From contig NZ_JQNN01000001.1 of the NCBI RefSeq assembly GCF_000745265.1, forward strand, positions 4,464,001 to 4,528,000: a stretch of DNA of 64,000 nucleotides, read 5' to 3'. How positions within the stretch are numbered: position 1 is the stretch's first letter; every line of letters starts with the position of its first letter. A program made the position numbers and the translations under genes. A model generated the notes under the pieces. The model was not told where the DNA came from. It was given only the letters and a program-made list of their open reading frames with translations, and made no database searches. Positions 32,196-42,404 of this stretch are shown in pieces. Origin of the DNA: Massilia sp. 9096. Its GTDB lineage: Bacteria; Pseudomonadota; Gammaproteobacteria; Burkholderiales; Burkholderiaceae_D.

Positions 32196-34295
32196 ATGGC
32201 AACAAGAGCCCAAGCACTACAGCAGCTCCGTCTGGCAATGGCCAATCCTGAGACAGACTTTCGCGATGGTCAATGGGAGGCGATTGACCACATTGTCAAC
32301 CAGCGAGGCAAGGCGCTCTGCGTCCAGCGAACGGGCTGGGGCAAAAGCATGGTGTATTTCATCTCGGCCAGGCTGATGCGTTCCCAAGGGGCCGGCGCCA
32401 CCCTTATCATTTCACCGCTGCTGGCACTGATGCGCAACCAGATTGAGGCCGCACAACGTCTGGGGCTTCGCGCGTTGACGGTCAATTCGACCAACCGGGA
32501 AGCTTGGGACCAGGTGCGGGATGAATTGCTCGCGGACCGAGTTGACCTGCTGCTGATTTCGCCAGAGCGTCTAGCCAACGACGAGTTTGTGACGCAGACC
32601 CTCCAGCCCATTGCTGCCCGCATCGGCCTTCTGGTGATTGATGAAGCGCATTGTATCTCCGACTGGGGGCACGACTTTCGCCCGGACTATCGTCGAATTG
32701 GCCAAGTGTTGGCCCGACTGCCCGGAAACATTGCCGTCTTGGCGACCACAGCGACCGCCAACACACGTGTAGAACAGGACGTCGCGGCGCAGCTGGGTGG
32801 AGCAGTGGTTATTCAGCGAGGGCCTTTGATTCGAGATAGTTTAGCCTTGCAGAACACGCGAATGCCAAGTCCAGCCGAACGGTTAGCATGGCTTGCAGAC
32901 CATTTACCCGGACTGGCGGGAAGCGGCATCGTTTACACGCTAACGACCCGGGATGCCGACCGCGTCGCACAGTGGCTTCGCGAGCGCGGTATCGACGCAC
33001 ACGCTTATCACTCAGAAAAATCAGACGAAGAACGTCAGGGTTTAGAGCAGGCACTGCTGGCTAACAACATCAAGTGCCTAGTTGCGACAACCGCACTGGG
33101 CATGGGCTACGACAAGCCAGACCTCACCTTCGTCATTCACTACCAGACGCCGGGCAATGTTGTCGCTTACTACCAGCAAGTGGGACGTGCCGGACGCGCA
33201 ATTCCCGCAGCCTATGGCGTACTGCTGTCGGGGCAAGAGGAAGACGACATCAACGAGCACTTTCGGGATACGGCGTTCCCACCGCAGTGGCATGTAGACC
33301 GGATACTGCGGGCACTTGAGAACGCTGACGGGGGGATGAAGGTGCGCGACATCGAACGTGCTGTTAACCTACGGCAGTCCCAGATTGAGAAGGTATTGAA
33401 GCTCTTGGTGGTTGAGCCGCAGGCTCCCGTCATGCGAATCGAGGGCGCATGGTATCGCACGCCTAACCCTTACCAGCTCGACCGCGCACGGATTGAGCAT
33501 CTCACTCATCAGCGCGAAGGTGAATGGGCCCAGATGAAGCGTTATTTGACCAATGAGCATTGCCTCATGCAGTTTTTAGCCGAAGCGTTGGATGACCATA
33601 ATGTCGGCGAATGCGGTCGGTGTGCGGTATGTTTGAAGCGCTCTGTCCTCCCGGTCGATGTTCGGCGAGACACACATATCGCTGCCCAGAGATTTGTTCG
33701 TCACAGCGAGATGCCACTAGAGCTAAAGAAGCAGTGGGACATCGACGCGTTACCCATATATCAAGCTACGTTCGGCTGGTCCAAGCAGAACATCCCGCAG
33801 CTATTGCGGGGGGAGGAGGGACGCGTGCTGTCTCGCTGGGGCGAACCGGTATGGGGCGAACTCGTCTCGCATGGGAAGGCCGAGGGCCGATTTGATGATG
33901 AATTAGTTGACGCAGCCGCAGACTTGATTCGCAATCGCTGGAACGCGGCAGCAGCAGTTGAATGGGTGACATGCATACCGTCAAATAGGCATCCTGACCT
34001 CGTGCCAGATTTTGCTACGCGCTTGGCAGATGCATTGGGCGTTCCCTTCAGAGCGGTCATCCACAAGACTCGAGAAACTGAGCCGCAGAAGGGAATGGAG
34101 AATCGTTACCATCAGTGTCATAACCTCGATGGGGTATTTGAAGTTCAGCTAGAGGTCGACGCGCACACCACAGTCTTGCTAGTCGATGACGTGGTCGACT
34201 CGGCTTGGACCTTAACAGTTGCGGCTGCGTTGCTCCGCCAAGCAGGCGCTACGGCTGTGTATCCGTTCGCACTTGCGACCACTGCTCCAAGGTAA
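32196..34295 (+). CDS. RecQ-like DNA helicase fused to a phosphoribosyltransferase-like domain (699 aa)
   Basis: SF2 helicase core: Walker [12 protein letters not shown] (about 45-55), [21 protein letters not shown] (shown in part: [15 protein letters not shown]) and the arginine finger motif [12 protein letters not shown] short Cys cluster GECGRCAVC recalls the RecQ zinc domain. The last 110 residues carry a ComF-type phosphoribosyltransferase motif [14 protein letters not shown]. Helicase-PRTase fusions occur beside DprA genes in conflict islands. DprA starts 13 bp downstream, one operon. The role is likely in processing foreign DNA; inferred. Confidence 0.88.
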   Translation: MATRAQALQQLRLAMANPETDFRDGQWEAIDHIVNQRGKALCVQRTGWGKSMVYFISARLMRSQGAGATLIISPLLALMRNQIEAAQRLGLRALTVNSTNREAWDQVRDELLADRVDLLLISPERLANDEFVTQTLQPIAARIGLLVIDEAHCISDWGHDFRPDYRRIGQVLARLPGNIAVLATTATANTRVEQDVAAQLGGAVVIQRGPLIRDSLALQNTRMPSPAERLAWLADHLPGLAGSGIVYTLTTRDADRVAQWLRERGIDAHAYHSEKSDEERQGLEQALLANNIKCLVATTALGMGYDKPDLTFVIHYQTPGNVVAYYQQVGRAGRAIPAAYGVLLSGQEEDDINEHFRDTAFPPQWHVDRILRALENADGGMKVRDIERAVNLRQSQIEKVLKLLVVEPQAPVMRIEGAWYRTPNPYQLDRARIEHLTHQREGEWAQMKRYLTNEHCLMQFLAEALDDHNVGECGRCAVCLKRSVLPVDVRRDTHIAAQRFVRHSEMPLELKKQWDIDALPIYQATFGWSKQNIPQLLRGEEGRVLSRWGEPVWGELVSHGKAEGRFDDELVDAAADLIRNRWNAAAAVEWVTCIPSNRHPDLVPDFATRLADALGVPFRAVIHKTRETEPQKGMENRYHQCHNLDGVFEVQLEVDAHTTVLLVDDVVDSAWTLTVAAALLRQAGATAVYPFALATTAPR

Positions 34296-34308
34296 AAAAG
34301 AGGTACAT

Positions 34309-35700
34309 ATGGGTTTTAATACGTTGAGCGCAGATACCGAAATTGTGCTTTTACTTTGCGGGAGGTTCGGTGGAGAGCGTCAAGAGCCGTTCCAGCCGCT
34401 GTCGGCGCGCGACTACGGCGAATTCGCCAAGTGGTTGAATGCTCGAGGACTGCGTCCGGCAGACCTAACGACGGATGCCGGACGCGAGCAACTGCAGGAG
34501 GTGCATCATGCGAAATTGGAGCGCACGCGGTTGGAGTTTCTTCTAGGGCGTGGCACAGCGATGGCCCTCGCCTTGGAGCGTTGGAACCGCGGTGGTCTCT
34601 GGGTCATTTCGCGCGGGGACGTGGAGTTTCCTAAACGATTGAAGCGCCATCTAAAGCATGCGGCGCCTCCGCTCCTGTACGGAGCAGGTAGAAAAGACCT
34701 CTTAGACATCGGCGGTTTGGCCATCATTGGCTCTCGCGATGCGACCGAATCTGCGCTTGAATTCACTAAGAATGTTGCAGAGCAATGTGCCCATGAAGGG
34801 CTTGGCGTTATATCAGGCGGCGCACGCGGAGTGGACTCTGCTGCGATGCAAGGTGCAACTGACGCCGGCGGCTACTCGATAGGTGTGCTAGCAAGTGATT
34901 TGCTCAAGGCTAGCGTAAACCGTCAGAACCGAATGGGTTTGCAGGATGGCCGATTAGTGCTGGTCTCACCTTTCTATCCAGAGGCCGCATTCAATGCAGG
35001 TAACGCAATGGGACGGAACAAGTATATCTACGCCCTATCCGACCGTGCGTTAGTTATTGACTCTGCTCTAGGCAGTGGGGGGACGTGGACGGGCGCCCTG
35101 GAGGTACTTAACCAAGAGTGGGTTACGCTGTACGTCCGAACACCTAGCCAGGGGCCGGGCAATGCGGCGTTGATTGAAAAGGGAGCAACTCCTTTCACCT
35201 ACGTACCAGGGCAAGGTGCATCTCTTTCAGAATACTTCGAAAGCATCTCTACTGCGTCCGACGTTGGCGAGCCCAGCGCTGTGCAGGCATCGTTGCTCGC
35301 CATGTCTGAACAGATGCCGGAGACGTCTCAGTTTGCCGTCGGAAATACGGTCGAAAAACAAAGTGTTGGGCCGTTCGCAGGGAATCCGTTGTCAGTGTCT
35401 GGGACTGCCTCGGCAGTGTCGACCCTGACGGAGGTGGCTGAGCAAGGCGTCATTGCTACTGGTACATCGCCGGCGGACCCAGCTGCTGTTTTGCTAGATA
35501 TGTACGACTACTTTGTCAGTAAACTAGCTCATGCGCTCGCGACAGCGCCCTTAACCGACGAACAGATTGCAAATTGTCTAAGGCTTGAGAAGGCCCAGGC
35601 CAACGTTTGGCTCAAGCGGGCGCTGGAGGAAGGTCGAGTGGAGAAGCTCACGAGCCCCGTTCGTTATTCACTCAGGCTTCAAACATCGCTGCTAGGGTAA
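34309..35700 (+). CDS. DprA/Smf-like DNA-processing protein (463 aa)
   Basis: A Rossmann-like SMF domain: [19 protein letters not shown] (about 143-161), [18 protein letters not shown] and [15 protein letters not shown], all typical of DprA. A C-terminal part (about 400-463) resembles the DprA winged helix ([20 protein letters not shown]). DprA binds single-stranded DNA and loads RecA in transformation; a copy in an operon with a RecQ-PRTase helicase is probably not the housekeeping one. An earlier frame start at 34219 lies inside the helicase gene; ATG 34309 was chosen. Confidence 0.88.
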   Translation: MGFNTLSADTEIVLLLCGRFGGERQEPFQPLSARDYGEFAKWLNARGLRPADLTTDAGREQLQEVHHAKLERTRLEFLLGRGTAMALALERWNRGGLWVISRGDVEFPKRLKRHLKHAAPPLLYGAGRKDLLDIGGLAIIGSRDATESALEFTKNVAEQCAHEGLGVISGGARGVDSAAMQGATDAGGYSIGVLASDLLKASVNRQNRMGLQDGRLVLVSPFYPEAAFNAGNAMGRNKYIYALSDRALVIDSALGSGGTWTGALEVLNQEWVTLYVRTPSQGPGNAALIEKGATPFTYVPGQGASLSEYFESISTASDVGEPSAVQASLLAMSEQMPETSQFAVGNTVEKQSVGPFAGNPLSVSGTASAVSTLTEVAEQGVIATGTSPADPAAVLLDMYDYFVSKLAHALATAPLTDEQIANCLRLEKAQANVWLKRALEEGRVEKLTSPVRYSLRLQTSLLG

Positions 35701-35910
35701 GGTGGAATTACGCACGACAAAACATCACTACCCAAGGATATGGCGACGTAGGCATCCGGACAGACGTCGTCAACTTTCGGACAGCCTGGCGTCTTTCCGG
35801 GTTAAAACGTCTGGCAGGACGGCTGCGCTAGGTTGAACCGCTCGGTGTCGCGTCGCAGTACGAACGTCCAATCGGGCCGACTGGACGCAAATTTCACTCG
35901 AATCGTCGGC

Positions 35911-38262
35911 TCAAGCCTCCGAACGACCCGTCGCCGGCTGATTGTCGGGCAAAGTACTCTGCCACGCGGCGTAAGTAATTGAGGTGCCCTTGACCCTCCA
36001 GGTGTTGCGGCCGTTGTCCGTACGTCCGAGGACAGTGGCTGAGGCTGCGCTAGGACTCTTAAAGCTGGTGTCTGTAGTGAATACCAGGTGCGTCCCGTCC
36101 TTGGACAGCGTTAAAGCGCCCAAGCTGCGCAGATTCTCCCGTAGCTGTTGATAGGAATGCGGCTGCCCTGACCATTCGAGCTTGGCCTGCGAACCGGCCA
36201 GAACGATGAACGCGCTGCCATTCTCCTTTCCTGCAGCGGTAAGGTTGTGTATGGCGCTTTCCAGTTCGAACGGCACTGCGTCACCAGCTCCTTCTAACTC
36301 GGCCAGCAAAGCCTCTGAAAGGGCAGCCTTACTCTTGCGGTCTTGCAGGCGCCAGTGTGTCTCCAGTTTAGCGAGCATGGCATCCTGACGTTGCTGCATG
36401 ACGTCCGTTGTCCAGTCCGCGTACTGTAGCACCTGCGTCGTTAACGCAAAGGCCGTAACGCCGCCCTTGGTAAAGTAGGCCGACTTTTTCCAGTCGAAGT
36501 CGCGGTTACTGGCCGAGCTATTCTTCTTCCTGCTCAGCAGGGCTAGATTACCGAGTCGGTGCACCCAGAGTTGATGCATCGCTTTCTCCGGCACCCACGC
36601 TGCCCATTGGCCGTTCGGTGCTGGCTGCTGCGGCATGACATGCTCGACTGAAACCACGTCATGCTGATAGCTGGCGCTGCCGTCTGAAATTAGATGGTCC
36701 AGCCGCAACAGCAACAAGGCAAGGGCACGGGACGAGTGGGTTTCGTACAGTGGTCCGTTCAGCGCTGCGAAGGTTTGATACTGCTCTTCAGGGGAGAGCT
36801 GCAGAGGTGATGATGTAGCAAACAGGTCACTACCTGACTCCACTGCACGAGTAAGCGCAGAAAAGCGCTCAATACGCTCATTGACGCCAGCTTTGCGAGC
36901 CAATATTGAGTACCCCAGCCGCTCAAGGTCTCGGAAGAAGCTCAGTACGGTATCGGGATGCTGGCGATGCCGTACGAAGAAGACCAGCGCAGGTGGGACC
37001 CAGTCCTTGAACTCCAACCGGTTCAACCATCGTAGGTATGCGTTCACCTGTTCGGCGTGGTATTGACTTGCGTAGTCTGCGTCGCGCAATTCGCTAAAGG
37101 CTTGCGCCATCGGCAGCAAAACTTCGTCGACAAAAGCACGCGGCTGTTGAGCCGGCGCCACGTGCTCTTTGAACTCCTTGAGCAGAGTACTCTGAGGCTT
37201 GGCCTTGCGATAAACCATGCGTATGTGGCTGAATAAGTCGCCGAACTCATCCCGCCCAAGGTCCTCTTCCTCGTCCTCCCACTTTTTAGTGTAGTCGTCG
37301 CGTAGTGCCGGTTCGATGCCCCCGATGATTTCTGCCTTGAGAATGTCGGTTGCGCTCAGGTCCAGGCCGCGACTATTGAGCACGCCGAAAATGCGATAGG
37401 CCGAATCCAAATCCGGTGTCGCGACGGTCACTAGATAGCAGCGCGTTATGACGAATTGTACCAATCGCACAAGCTGCGCTTGTTGCAGTTTGGCGAGCCC
37501 ATCCATGAATACCTGGGCGTTGGTGCGCAGACGCGCCTGTGCGTCAGGTAGCACTGCGTTGAGCTTTGCCAGCGCATCCAGGCCGTTTTCGTGTTGCACA
37601 TATTCCCGGAAAAAGTCCCGGTCGCGCTCGCGCAGCAGTAGGCGGTAACGTGCTTGGGTAGCGGAGACTACATCGCCATGCTCGTAAATGCGTTTAGTAA
37701 TACCAGCCTGGACCGCCGCATTCTGCACCGTGGCGCGCACGGCAGACAGCAGCAACGTAAGTGTAGTGAGGCGCTGCTGGCCGTCCACTACCGTCGCCTC
37801 AGGTGATGCATCACTTTTGATAAGCACGATAGTGCCCAGGAAGTACGGCGCCGCATCGCTGAGCTGAGCTGGTGTGGAGGCCAGCGCGCCTAGCAGGTCG
37901 TCAAGCAGTTCCTGGGCCTGGTCTCTACCCCAAGCATAGGGACGCTGATATCCAGGAATTGTGAAGACGTAGTCGTCGCTGAAGATTTTCGCGAGCGATT
38001 GTTCTTTGGCGGTGAGAGTGTGAGACAAGGTTTTCTCGCAGTTTTTATATTTAGGTTTGGAATACGCCGATTGGACGATGGCGGCGGCGGCAATGAGCGG
38101 CGCTACGACGTTTTTGAGAGGGCGTATGTAATCTCCTGCTAGTTCAGAAGGAAGTGAGCTTCTGCCGCCTTTCGCGGACCAGACGCGCAACACCGTTTGA
38201 GGGTAAAAATCCGGCCCTCTAATTTTCAAGCCCAGTTTCGATGACGCGTCATATTCTTGCAT
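35911..38262 (-). CDS. DUF262/DUF1524 (GmrSD-type) restriction protein with DUF4357 end
   Basis: 783 aa from ATG 38262; a TTG at 38028 would give 705 aa starting at (L)SHTLTAKEQSLAKIF, the usual start of the family, so the first 78 residues are doubtful. DUF262: IPGYQRPYAWGRDQ and VVDGQQRLTTL (DGQQR). DUF1524 HNH-like nuclease: VEHVMPQ and HRLGNLALLS with N. C-terminal DUF4357: FIVLAGSQAKLEWSGQ. GmrSD enzymes cut modified (glucosylated hydroxymethylcytosine) DNA, so this is a likely type IV restriction enzyme; substrate preference is not visible. It reads toward the DprA gene. Confidence 0.85.
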   Translation of the reverse strand: MQEYDASSKLGLKIRGPDFYPQTVLRVWSAKGGRSSLPSELAGDYIRPLKNVVAPLIAAAAIVQSAYSKPKYKNCEKTLSHTLTAKEQSLAKIFSDDYVFTIPGYQRPYAWGRDQAQELLDDLLGALASTPAQLSDAAPYFLGTIVLIKSDASPEATVVDGQQRLTTLTLLLSAVRATVQNAAVQAGITKRIYEHGDVVSATQARYRLLLRERDRDFFREYVQHENGLDALAKLNAVLPDAQARLRTNAQVFMDGLAKLQQAQLVRLVQFVITRCYLVTVATPDLDSAYRIFGVLNSRGLDLSATDILKAEIIGGIEPALRDDYTKKWEDEEEDLGRDEFGDLFSHIRMVYRKAKPQSTLLKEFKEHVAPAQQPRAFVDEVLLPMAQAFSELRDADYASQYHAEQVNAYLRWLNRLEFKDWVPPALVFFVRHRQHPDTVLSFFRDLERLGYSILARKAGVNERIERFSALTRAVESGSDLFATSSPLQLSPEEQYQTFAALNGPLYETHSSRALALLLLRLDHLISDGSASYQHDVVSVEHVMPQQPAPNGQWAAWVPEKAMHQLWVHRLGNLALLSRKKNSSASNRDFDWKKSAYFTKGGVTAFALTTQVLQYADWTTDVMQQRQDAMLAKLETHWRLQDRKSKAALSEALLAELEGAGDAVPFELESAIHNLTAAGKENGSAFIVLAGSQAKLEWSGQPHSYQQLRENLRSLGALTLSKDGTHLVFTTDTSFKSPSAASATVLGRTDNGRNTWRVKGTSITYAAWQSTLPDNQPATGRSEA

Positions 38263-38370
38263 ATTTATACATGACGTATTATCGAAACTTCACGTGTACC
38301 GTCTTGTCGGTCCCGTGCGACGAGCATCACCGTCGAGGTAGCGATACGATTGGCGCTGGCAGCTTCGCGC

Positions 38371-39297
38371 TTAGGCCGACTGGTTTGCCGGGTTGGCACG
38401 CGCGGAGGATACTTTGAAAATCGCGACGCGGCCGTTCTTGACATTGGACTGCTCACGCACTGCACCCACTGCCGCCAATTTTGGGAGGGCATCGCGTACT
38501 TGGCGAGCGAACTCTTTCAGCGGAGCGGCCGAGCCGCAGGCTTTGTGCAGGGTCTCCAGCGGAACACCATATGCGCATGTGTTGGCCTCGACGTAGCCGT
38601 ACAGCCAGGTTTGCAGGCCTTCGCTCAACGATTTGCGCTTCGCCGCTATGAGGTACGTTGGAGCGGTTTCGAACAGCTGGTCGATGCGCGAGTCGAGGTG
38701 CACGGACCAATGCGCCAAACCCTCCCAAGCAAAGTTTGCTACAAACCCAAGCGTCCAGCCCGAACCGATGGCACGTGCCAAATTGCTCTGCGTGGCCTCG
38801 CCGTTCTTCTTTGTACGGATAACCAGGTACGCGCCTCGCAGGCGGAGCAGGCACTCTTGTAAGCGGATGACGTTGTGCTTGCTGTCGGACCAGCCGAGCT
38901 GCGTGCAGAACGTCGACGGCGCAAACTCCAAGGCGCAGCTGGTCGCTTTGCCGGCGTGACGGTTCAGCAGCCCTAGAAGCACTGTTAGGTCATCCTGACC
39001 AAGTTCTTTGCCACGGTACTCGATGATAGCGCCGTTAGTAGTCGGGAACGCGCGCTCGATGTAATGGCGGACGAAACGTTTTTTTCCGTCGGCCCCAACG
39101 GCTAGGGTGCCTGTACCGACGCCGAAGAGGGCACTGCATAGGATTGCCGCGTTCATAGCGTAGGTCGTGCGGCGCATCTCAGGCGCGTAGACAGTGCCAT
39201 CAAGCTCCCAGGCCAGTGGGTCGGTGCGCTCAGGCTCAGTGTAGGCGCTCAGGATGGTGATTAGTTCGGCATCGGCTAGCGTCTGTTTTCGGTTCAT
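38371..39297 (-). CDS. TrfA-family plasmid replication initiator
   Basis: 308 aa starting MNRKQTLADAELITILSAYT after an AAGGAG site. The central part (DDLTVLLGLLNRHAGKA, then FAPSTFCTQLGWSDSKHNVI and RLQECLLRLRGAYLVIRTKK) is the signature of TrfA, which binds iterons and opens oriV of IncP plasmids. The C-terminus has winged-helix features. Presence on a tRNA-integrated element implies a plasmid-like stage. An ORF start at 39420 has no support. Confidence 0.85.
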   Translation of the reverse strand: MNRKQTLADAELITILSAYTEPERTDPLAWELDGTVYAPEMRRTTYAMNAAILCSALFGVGTGTLAVGADGKKRFVRHYIERAFPTTNGAIIEYRGKELGQDDLTVLLGLLNRHAGKATSCALEFAPSTFCTQLGWSDSKHNVIRLQECLLRLRGAYLVIRTKKNGEATQSNLARAIGSGWTLGFVANFAWEGLAHWSVHLDSRIDQLFETAPTYLIAAKRKSLSEGLQTWLYGYVEANTCAYGVPLETLHKACGSAAPLKEFARQVRDALPKLAAVGAVREQSNVKNGRVAIFKVSSARANPANQSA

Positions 39298-39990
39298 GAC
39301 AACTCCTTGTGTGAGCTGTCTAGCGAGAAATTTTATATCGCTTAAAAGTAGCAGACATAAGTGCCACACCCGCCAAAGTGCTTCCGTCGGTGCCCCACCT
39401 TTTCGACGCCAGTCCCGCAAATCAACGGTTTTTCCATCCGTTGTGGGCCCACTTTTTTCCGTCGGCCGCCCACTGCGAGAGGCTGAAACCCTGATGAATG
39501 CTGTCTCTCTGCCGGCCGTAATCCGTTGTTATACCCGGTCGGCGCGTTTTGGCAGACAACCCGACTTGTGAGCGTCGAGACATGAAAGCTCCGCTGCTTT
39601 AGGAGACATACTCCGTCACCCTGCAAAATTGCCGATGACAGTGTTAGGTCGTACTTAAGAGTAGTCCGGAAGATAAGGGTGCCTGGCCTGGGTGGCGCAG
39701 CAGTGGTTAAATAAGAGTGTTTCGGACGAAAGAAGAAAGCCTTGACCGCGCACCTTGGCCACCTCGTTTTTAAAAACCGTTGGCCAAGAATGACATGCGC
39801 CGCCTAACTGCGTCGGCCCTGACTCCTTTGGTTCGACGCTACTCTCGTCAATAAACTCGTCAGGGCTGTACCGTAACTTGCGAAAACTTTTTCGTCTGGA
39901 GCCCAGCGCTCGGCATCTCCCTAATAATCTCGAGAAGCGTTTTTCACGCTCGTACTCCATCAACGGCACAACTGGCTTTCCCCCATCCTG
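39298..39990. other. Non-coding region upstream of trfA (candidate oriV)
   Basis: About 690 bp without a supported gene. A minus-strand frame of 104 aa (39655-39969) looks non-protein-like. The trfA-proximal part has imperfect repeats (see 39381-39475). Confidence 0.5.
39381..39475. repeat. Candidate iteron-like repeats near trfA
   Basis: Three imperfect copies of TTCCGTCGG-GCCCCAC-TTTT: CTTCCGTCGGTGCCCCACCT at 39381, TTTCCATCCGTTGTGGGCCC at 39431 and TTTCCGTCGGCCGCCCACTG at 39456. They are 75 bp apart in total and 84-178 bp from the trfA start. Weak; spacing is irregular. Confidence 0.35.
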
Positions 39991-40870
39991 GTGCCCGACG
40001 TCGCTTGTGGCGTGGCTTGATGCCGGTCGTTTTCATTCGCCGTGCCATACGGTCTTCGCTTCAGCAGAAATCCAGGGCAAAGGTCACGCGCAGCGGGTCT
40101 CCGTTCTCGCAGCGAAATTCAAAGCCGTCTGAGCACCACCGACGATTGGTCTTGTGGACGGCGGCTTTGCCATTGCGCCGTCGCTGCACTTGCGGTGGCA
40201 TCAGGCGTCGCTGCAGCAGGCCATGGGTACGCATGACGCGATAGACGCGCTTGGCATTGACGACGGTATGCCTTGGTGCTCCCGCTGGCGTCGTAGTGGC
40301 CTCAAACCCGTCGGTAGCCATAGCTGGGCAAGTGGGCTATCGACGCAAGGATTTCCGCCACCGAGCCCACGTCGTCGGTTTCACGGACGGAGCAGCCGTC
40401 CTGCTAATCGGTCGGACTAGCCAGCTTGACTGCTACATTCGAGCGCACTACACCAAGGACTTCGCAGACTCGTTTCACAGGTCGTCCCCTGGCAATAAGG
40501 GTAAGCGCGCTAGCCATTTTCGCGACTTCATCACCTCGACGGCTTTTTTGAGAATCTCGTTTTCCTGGATTTTTGCCGAGTAACCGCTGCAGCTCCCTGA
40601 TTTGCTTGAGCGCTTCGTTCAGCTTAGAGGCTGGCACGACTTCCTTGCCGGCGCTCACGGCCGAGAGACTACCGTCCTCCTGGTACAGCTTGCGCCAATG
40701 GAACAGCTGATTGGATTCACGCCATGTTGGCGTGCCACCATCGATACCGATTTGCCCGGCTCGAAGCGTTCCCTGACCATTGTCAATTTCTCGTCGCTCG
40801 ACCAGCGCTGCCGGCGTTCCGGCCCCGTCAACACTTCCATCGCTTCTTGCCTAGTATTAGTCATGAGCAC
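39990..40870 (-). mobile_element. Decayed IS3-family (IS2-like) remnants
   Basis: On the minus strand three broken reading frames fit IS3-family transposase parts: an OrfA N-terminus with [20 protein letters not shown] (to 40870), an OrfA C-part [15 protein letters not shown] (40404-40658), and an OrfB part RRRNGKAAVHKTNRRWCSDG (about 40061-40321). A further OrfB scrap KTTGIKPRHKRRRAPG is at about 39990-40055 and resembles the intact IS next door. Several frameshifts; no intact protein. Confidence 0.75.
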
Positions 40871-41052
40871 AGTCTTATGCCTACCCGCTACTGTAGGTGG
40901 GAAAGCGTGTCCGGCGCTTCAGGGGGTGTTCCAATGCAACTTAGCACCGATGCTAAGGTTGCGAACTATCGCCGCCTTACGCACACCAGGTGGCCTTCCC
41001 CCACCACGACGGACACTTTCGATAGGTATGATGTCCCTATCGGAGGTATTAC

Positions 41053-41340
41053 ATGGCACGTGAAAGACGGGTATTTTCAGAAGAGTTTAAGCGCGAAGCA
41101 GTCAAGCTGGTAGGCCAGCCTGGTGCGAGCAAGGCGGCGATAGCCCGTGACCTTGGCATTGGCGCCAATTTGCTGGGACGGTGGTGCAGAGATGCCGACG
41201 TCGATGCAGAGGTCGCCGTCGGGAGCGAGAAAGTGTCGGCCCAGGAATACGAGCGCATACGACGCGAGCTGGCGAAGGTCAAGACGGAGCGCGACATATT
41301 AAAAAAGGCGCTCGGCTACTTCGCAGCCGACCTCAAGTGA
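41053..41340 (+). CDS. IS3-family transposase OrfA
   Basis: 95 aa with an HTH (FSEEFKREAVKLVGQ; AAIARDLGIGANLLGRW) and a C-terminal leucine-zipper-like part ending ERDILKKALGYFAADLK. Near the end a slippery A-AAA-AAG (41301-41307) allows the -1 frameshift that fuses OrfA and OrfB into the active transposase. Confidence 0.92.
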   Translation: MARERRVFSEEFKREAVKLVGQPGASKAAIARDLGIGANLLGRWCRDADVDAEVAVGSEKVSAQEYERIRRELAKVKTERDILKKALGYFAADLK

Positions 41341-42197
41341 AGTACGGCTTCATCGCCAAATATCGAACCATCTGGCCAACGCGAATGATGTGCCGTCTAC
41401 TCGGCGTATCGAGCAGCGGTTTTTACGACCGGCTTGGACGGCCTGCAAGTGCGCATGAACGCGAGAATGCCCAGCTTCTCAAGGCAATCAAGCACAGCTT
41501 TGATGCCAGCGATGGCACATATGGTTCACCGCGGGTAGTGCGAGACCTTATCGACGCCGGTTTGTCCTGCAGCGAGAACCGCGTAGCGCGACTGATGAAA
41601 GCGGCCGGCATCAAGGCCCGCCACAAGCGACGTCGTGCGCCAGGACAGCTCGATTCGCCAGTCCACGCCATCGCGCCGAATCTGTTGGACCGGCAGTTTG
41701 AAGCGACAGGGCCGAACCAGAAATGGGCGGCCGACTTTACTTATGTGTGGACTGGCGAAGGCTGGCTGTTTGTCGCTGTTGTCCTCGACCTGTATTCGCG
41801 GCGTGTGGTGGGCTGGTCGATGCAGCCGACGATGACGGCACAACTGGTGATGGATGCTCTGCTAATGGCAATTTTCCGACGCGGTCGTCCTCGCGCAGTG
41901 GTGCATCACTCCGACCAGGGCTCGCAATACACGAGTGAGGATTTCCAGCGCTTGCTCGAGTCTCACGGCATCGTTTGCAGCATGAGTCGACGCGGTAATT
42001 GCTGGGACAACGCTGCAATGGAGAGTTTCTTCTCGACGCTCAAGACTGAGCGCTTAAGCAAAAAGCACTACCGGACCAGGGATGATTTACGTGCCGATGT
42101 GTTCGACTATATCGAAAGGTTCTACAATCCACGCCGGCGTCATTCCACTATCGGCTACATCAGCCCGGTACAGTTTGAAAATCTAAAATGCGCCTAA
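41337..42197 (+). CDS. IS3-family transposase OrfB (DDE integrase)
   Basis: 286 aa from GTG 41337, overlapping the orfA stop, or made as OrfAB by frameshift. DDE motif: WAADFTYVWTGEGW (D), VHHSDQGSQYTS (D), and NAAMESFFSTLKTE (E), with an HTH21-type region GTYGSPRVVRDLI and MKAAGIKARHKRRR. Moves the IS by copy-out-paste-in. Confidence 0.95.
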   Translation: MKYGFIAKYRTIWPTRMMCRLLGVSSSGFYDRLGRPASAHERENAQLLKAIKHSFDASDGTYGSPRVVRDLIDAGLSCSENRVARLMKAAGIKARHKRRRAPGQLDSPVHAIAPNLLDRQFEATGPNQKWAADFTYVWTGEGWLFVAVVLDLYSRRVVGWSMQPTMTAQLVMDALLMAIFRRGRPRAVVHHSDQGSQYTSEDFQRLLESHGIVCSMSRRGNCWDNAAMESFFSTLKTERLSKKHYRTRDDLRADVFDYIERFYNPRRRHSTIGYISPVQFENLKCA

Positions 42198-42350
42198 CGG
42201 AAGTGTCCGTGACGATGGGGGAAGGCCATAGTATGACGATGAGGCAGTAAGACGGTAAGATAGTGAGACCGTCGGGCCAGAAGAGGTAAGAAGGTAAGGC
42301 TGAAAGACTGGCAGACGTGCTAATACCTCAACGGAAGAGCCGCAGCGAAA

Positions 42351-42384
42351 TGCCACGGTGTCGACGTGAGTCGCGACCGTGGCA
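42351..42384. repeat. Hairpin downstream of 42405-42782
   Basis: TGCCACGGT (42351-42359) pairs with ACCGTGGCA (42376-42384), with a second GTCG/CGAC-type pairing inside. No T-run, so terminator use is uncertain. The preceding 42230-42330 is a purine-rich stretch with repeated GTAAGA-like units. Confidence 0.5.
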
Positions 42385-42404
42385 GCAAAATGAACAATCG
42401 ATTT

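Larger units (their letters stand above)
40991..42228 (+). mobile_element. IS3-family insertion sequence, apparently complete
   Basis: Imperfect terminal inverted repeats start TGGCCTTCCCCCA on the left (40991) and on the right (reverse of 42228), continuing with CGGACACTT in both. Inside are overlapping orfA and orfB. Flanking triplets differ (AGG and TAG), so no target duplication is seen, suggesting recombination after insertion or an IS-IS fusion with the neighbouring remnant. Confidence 0.85.

Noticed and set aside
39655..39969. 104-aa minus-strand frame upstream of trfA
   Set aside because: Composition is not protein-like, with no start signal and no family; likely chance.
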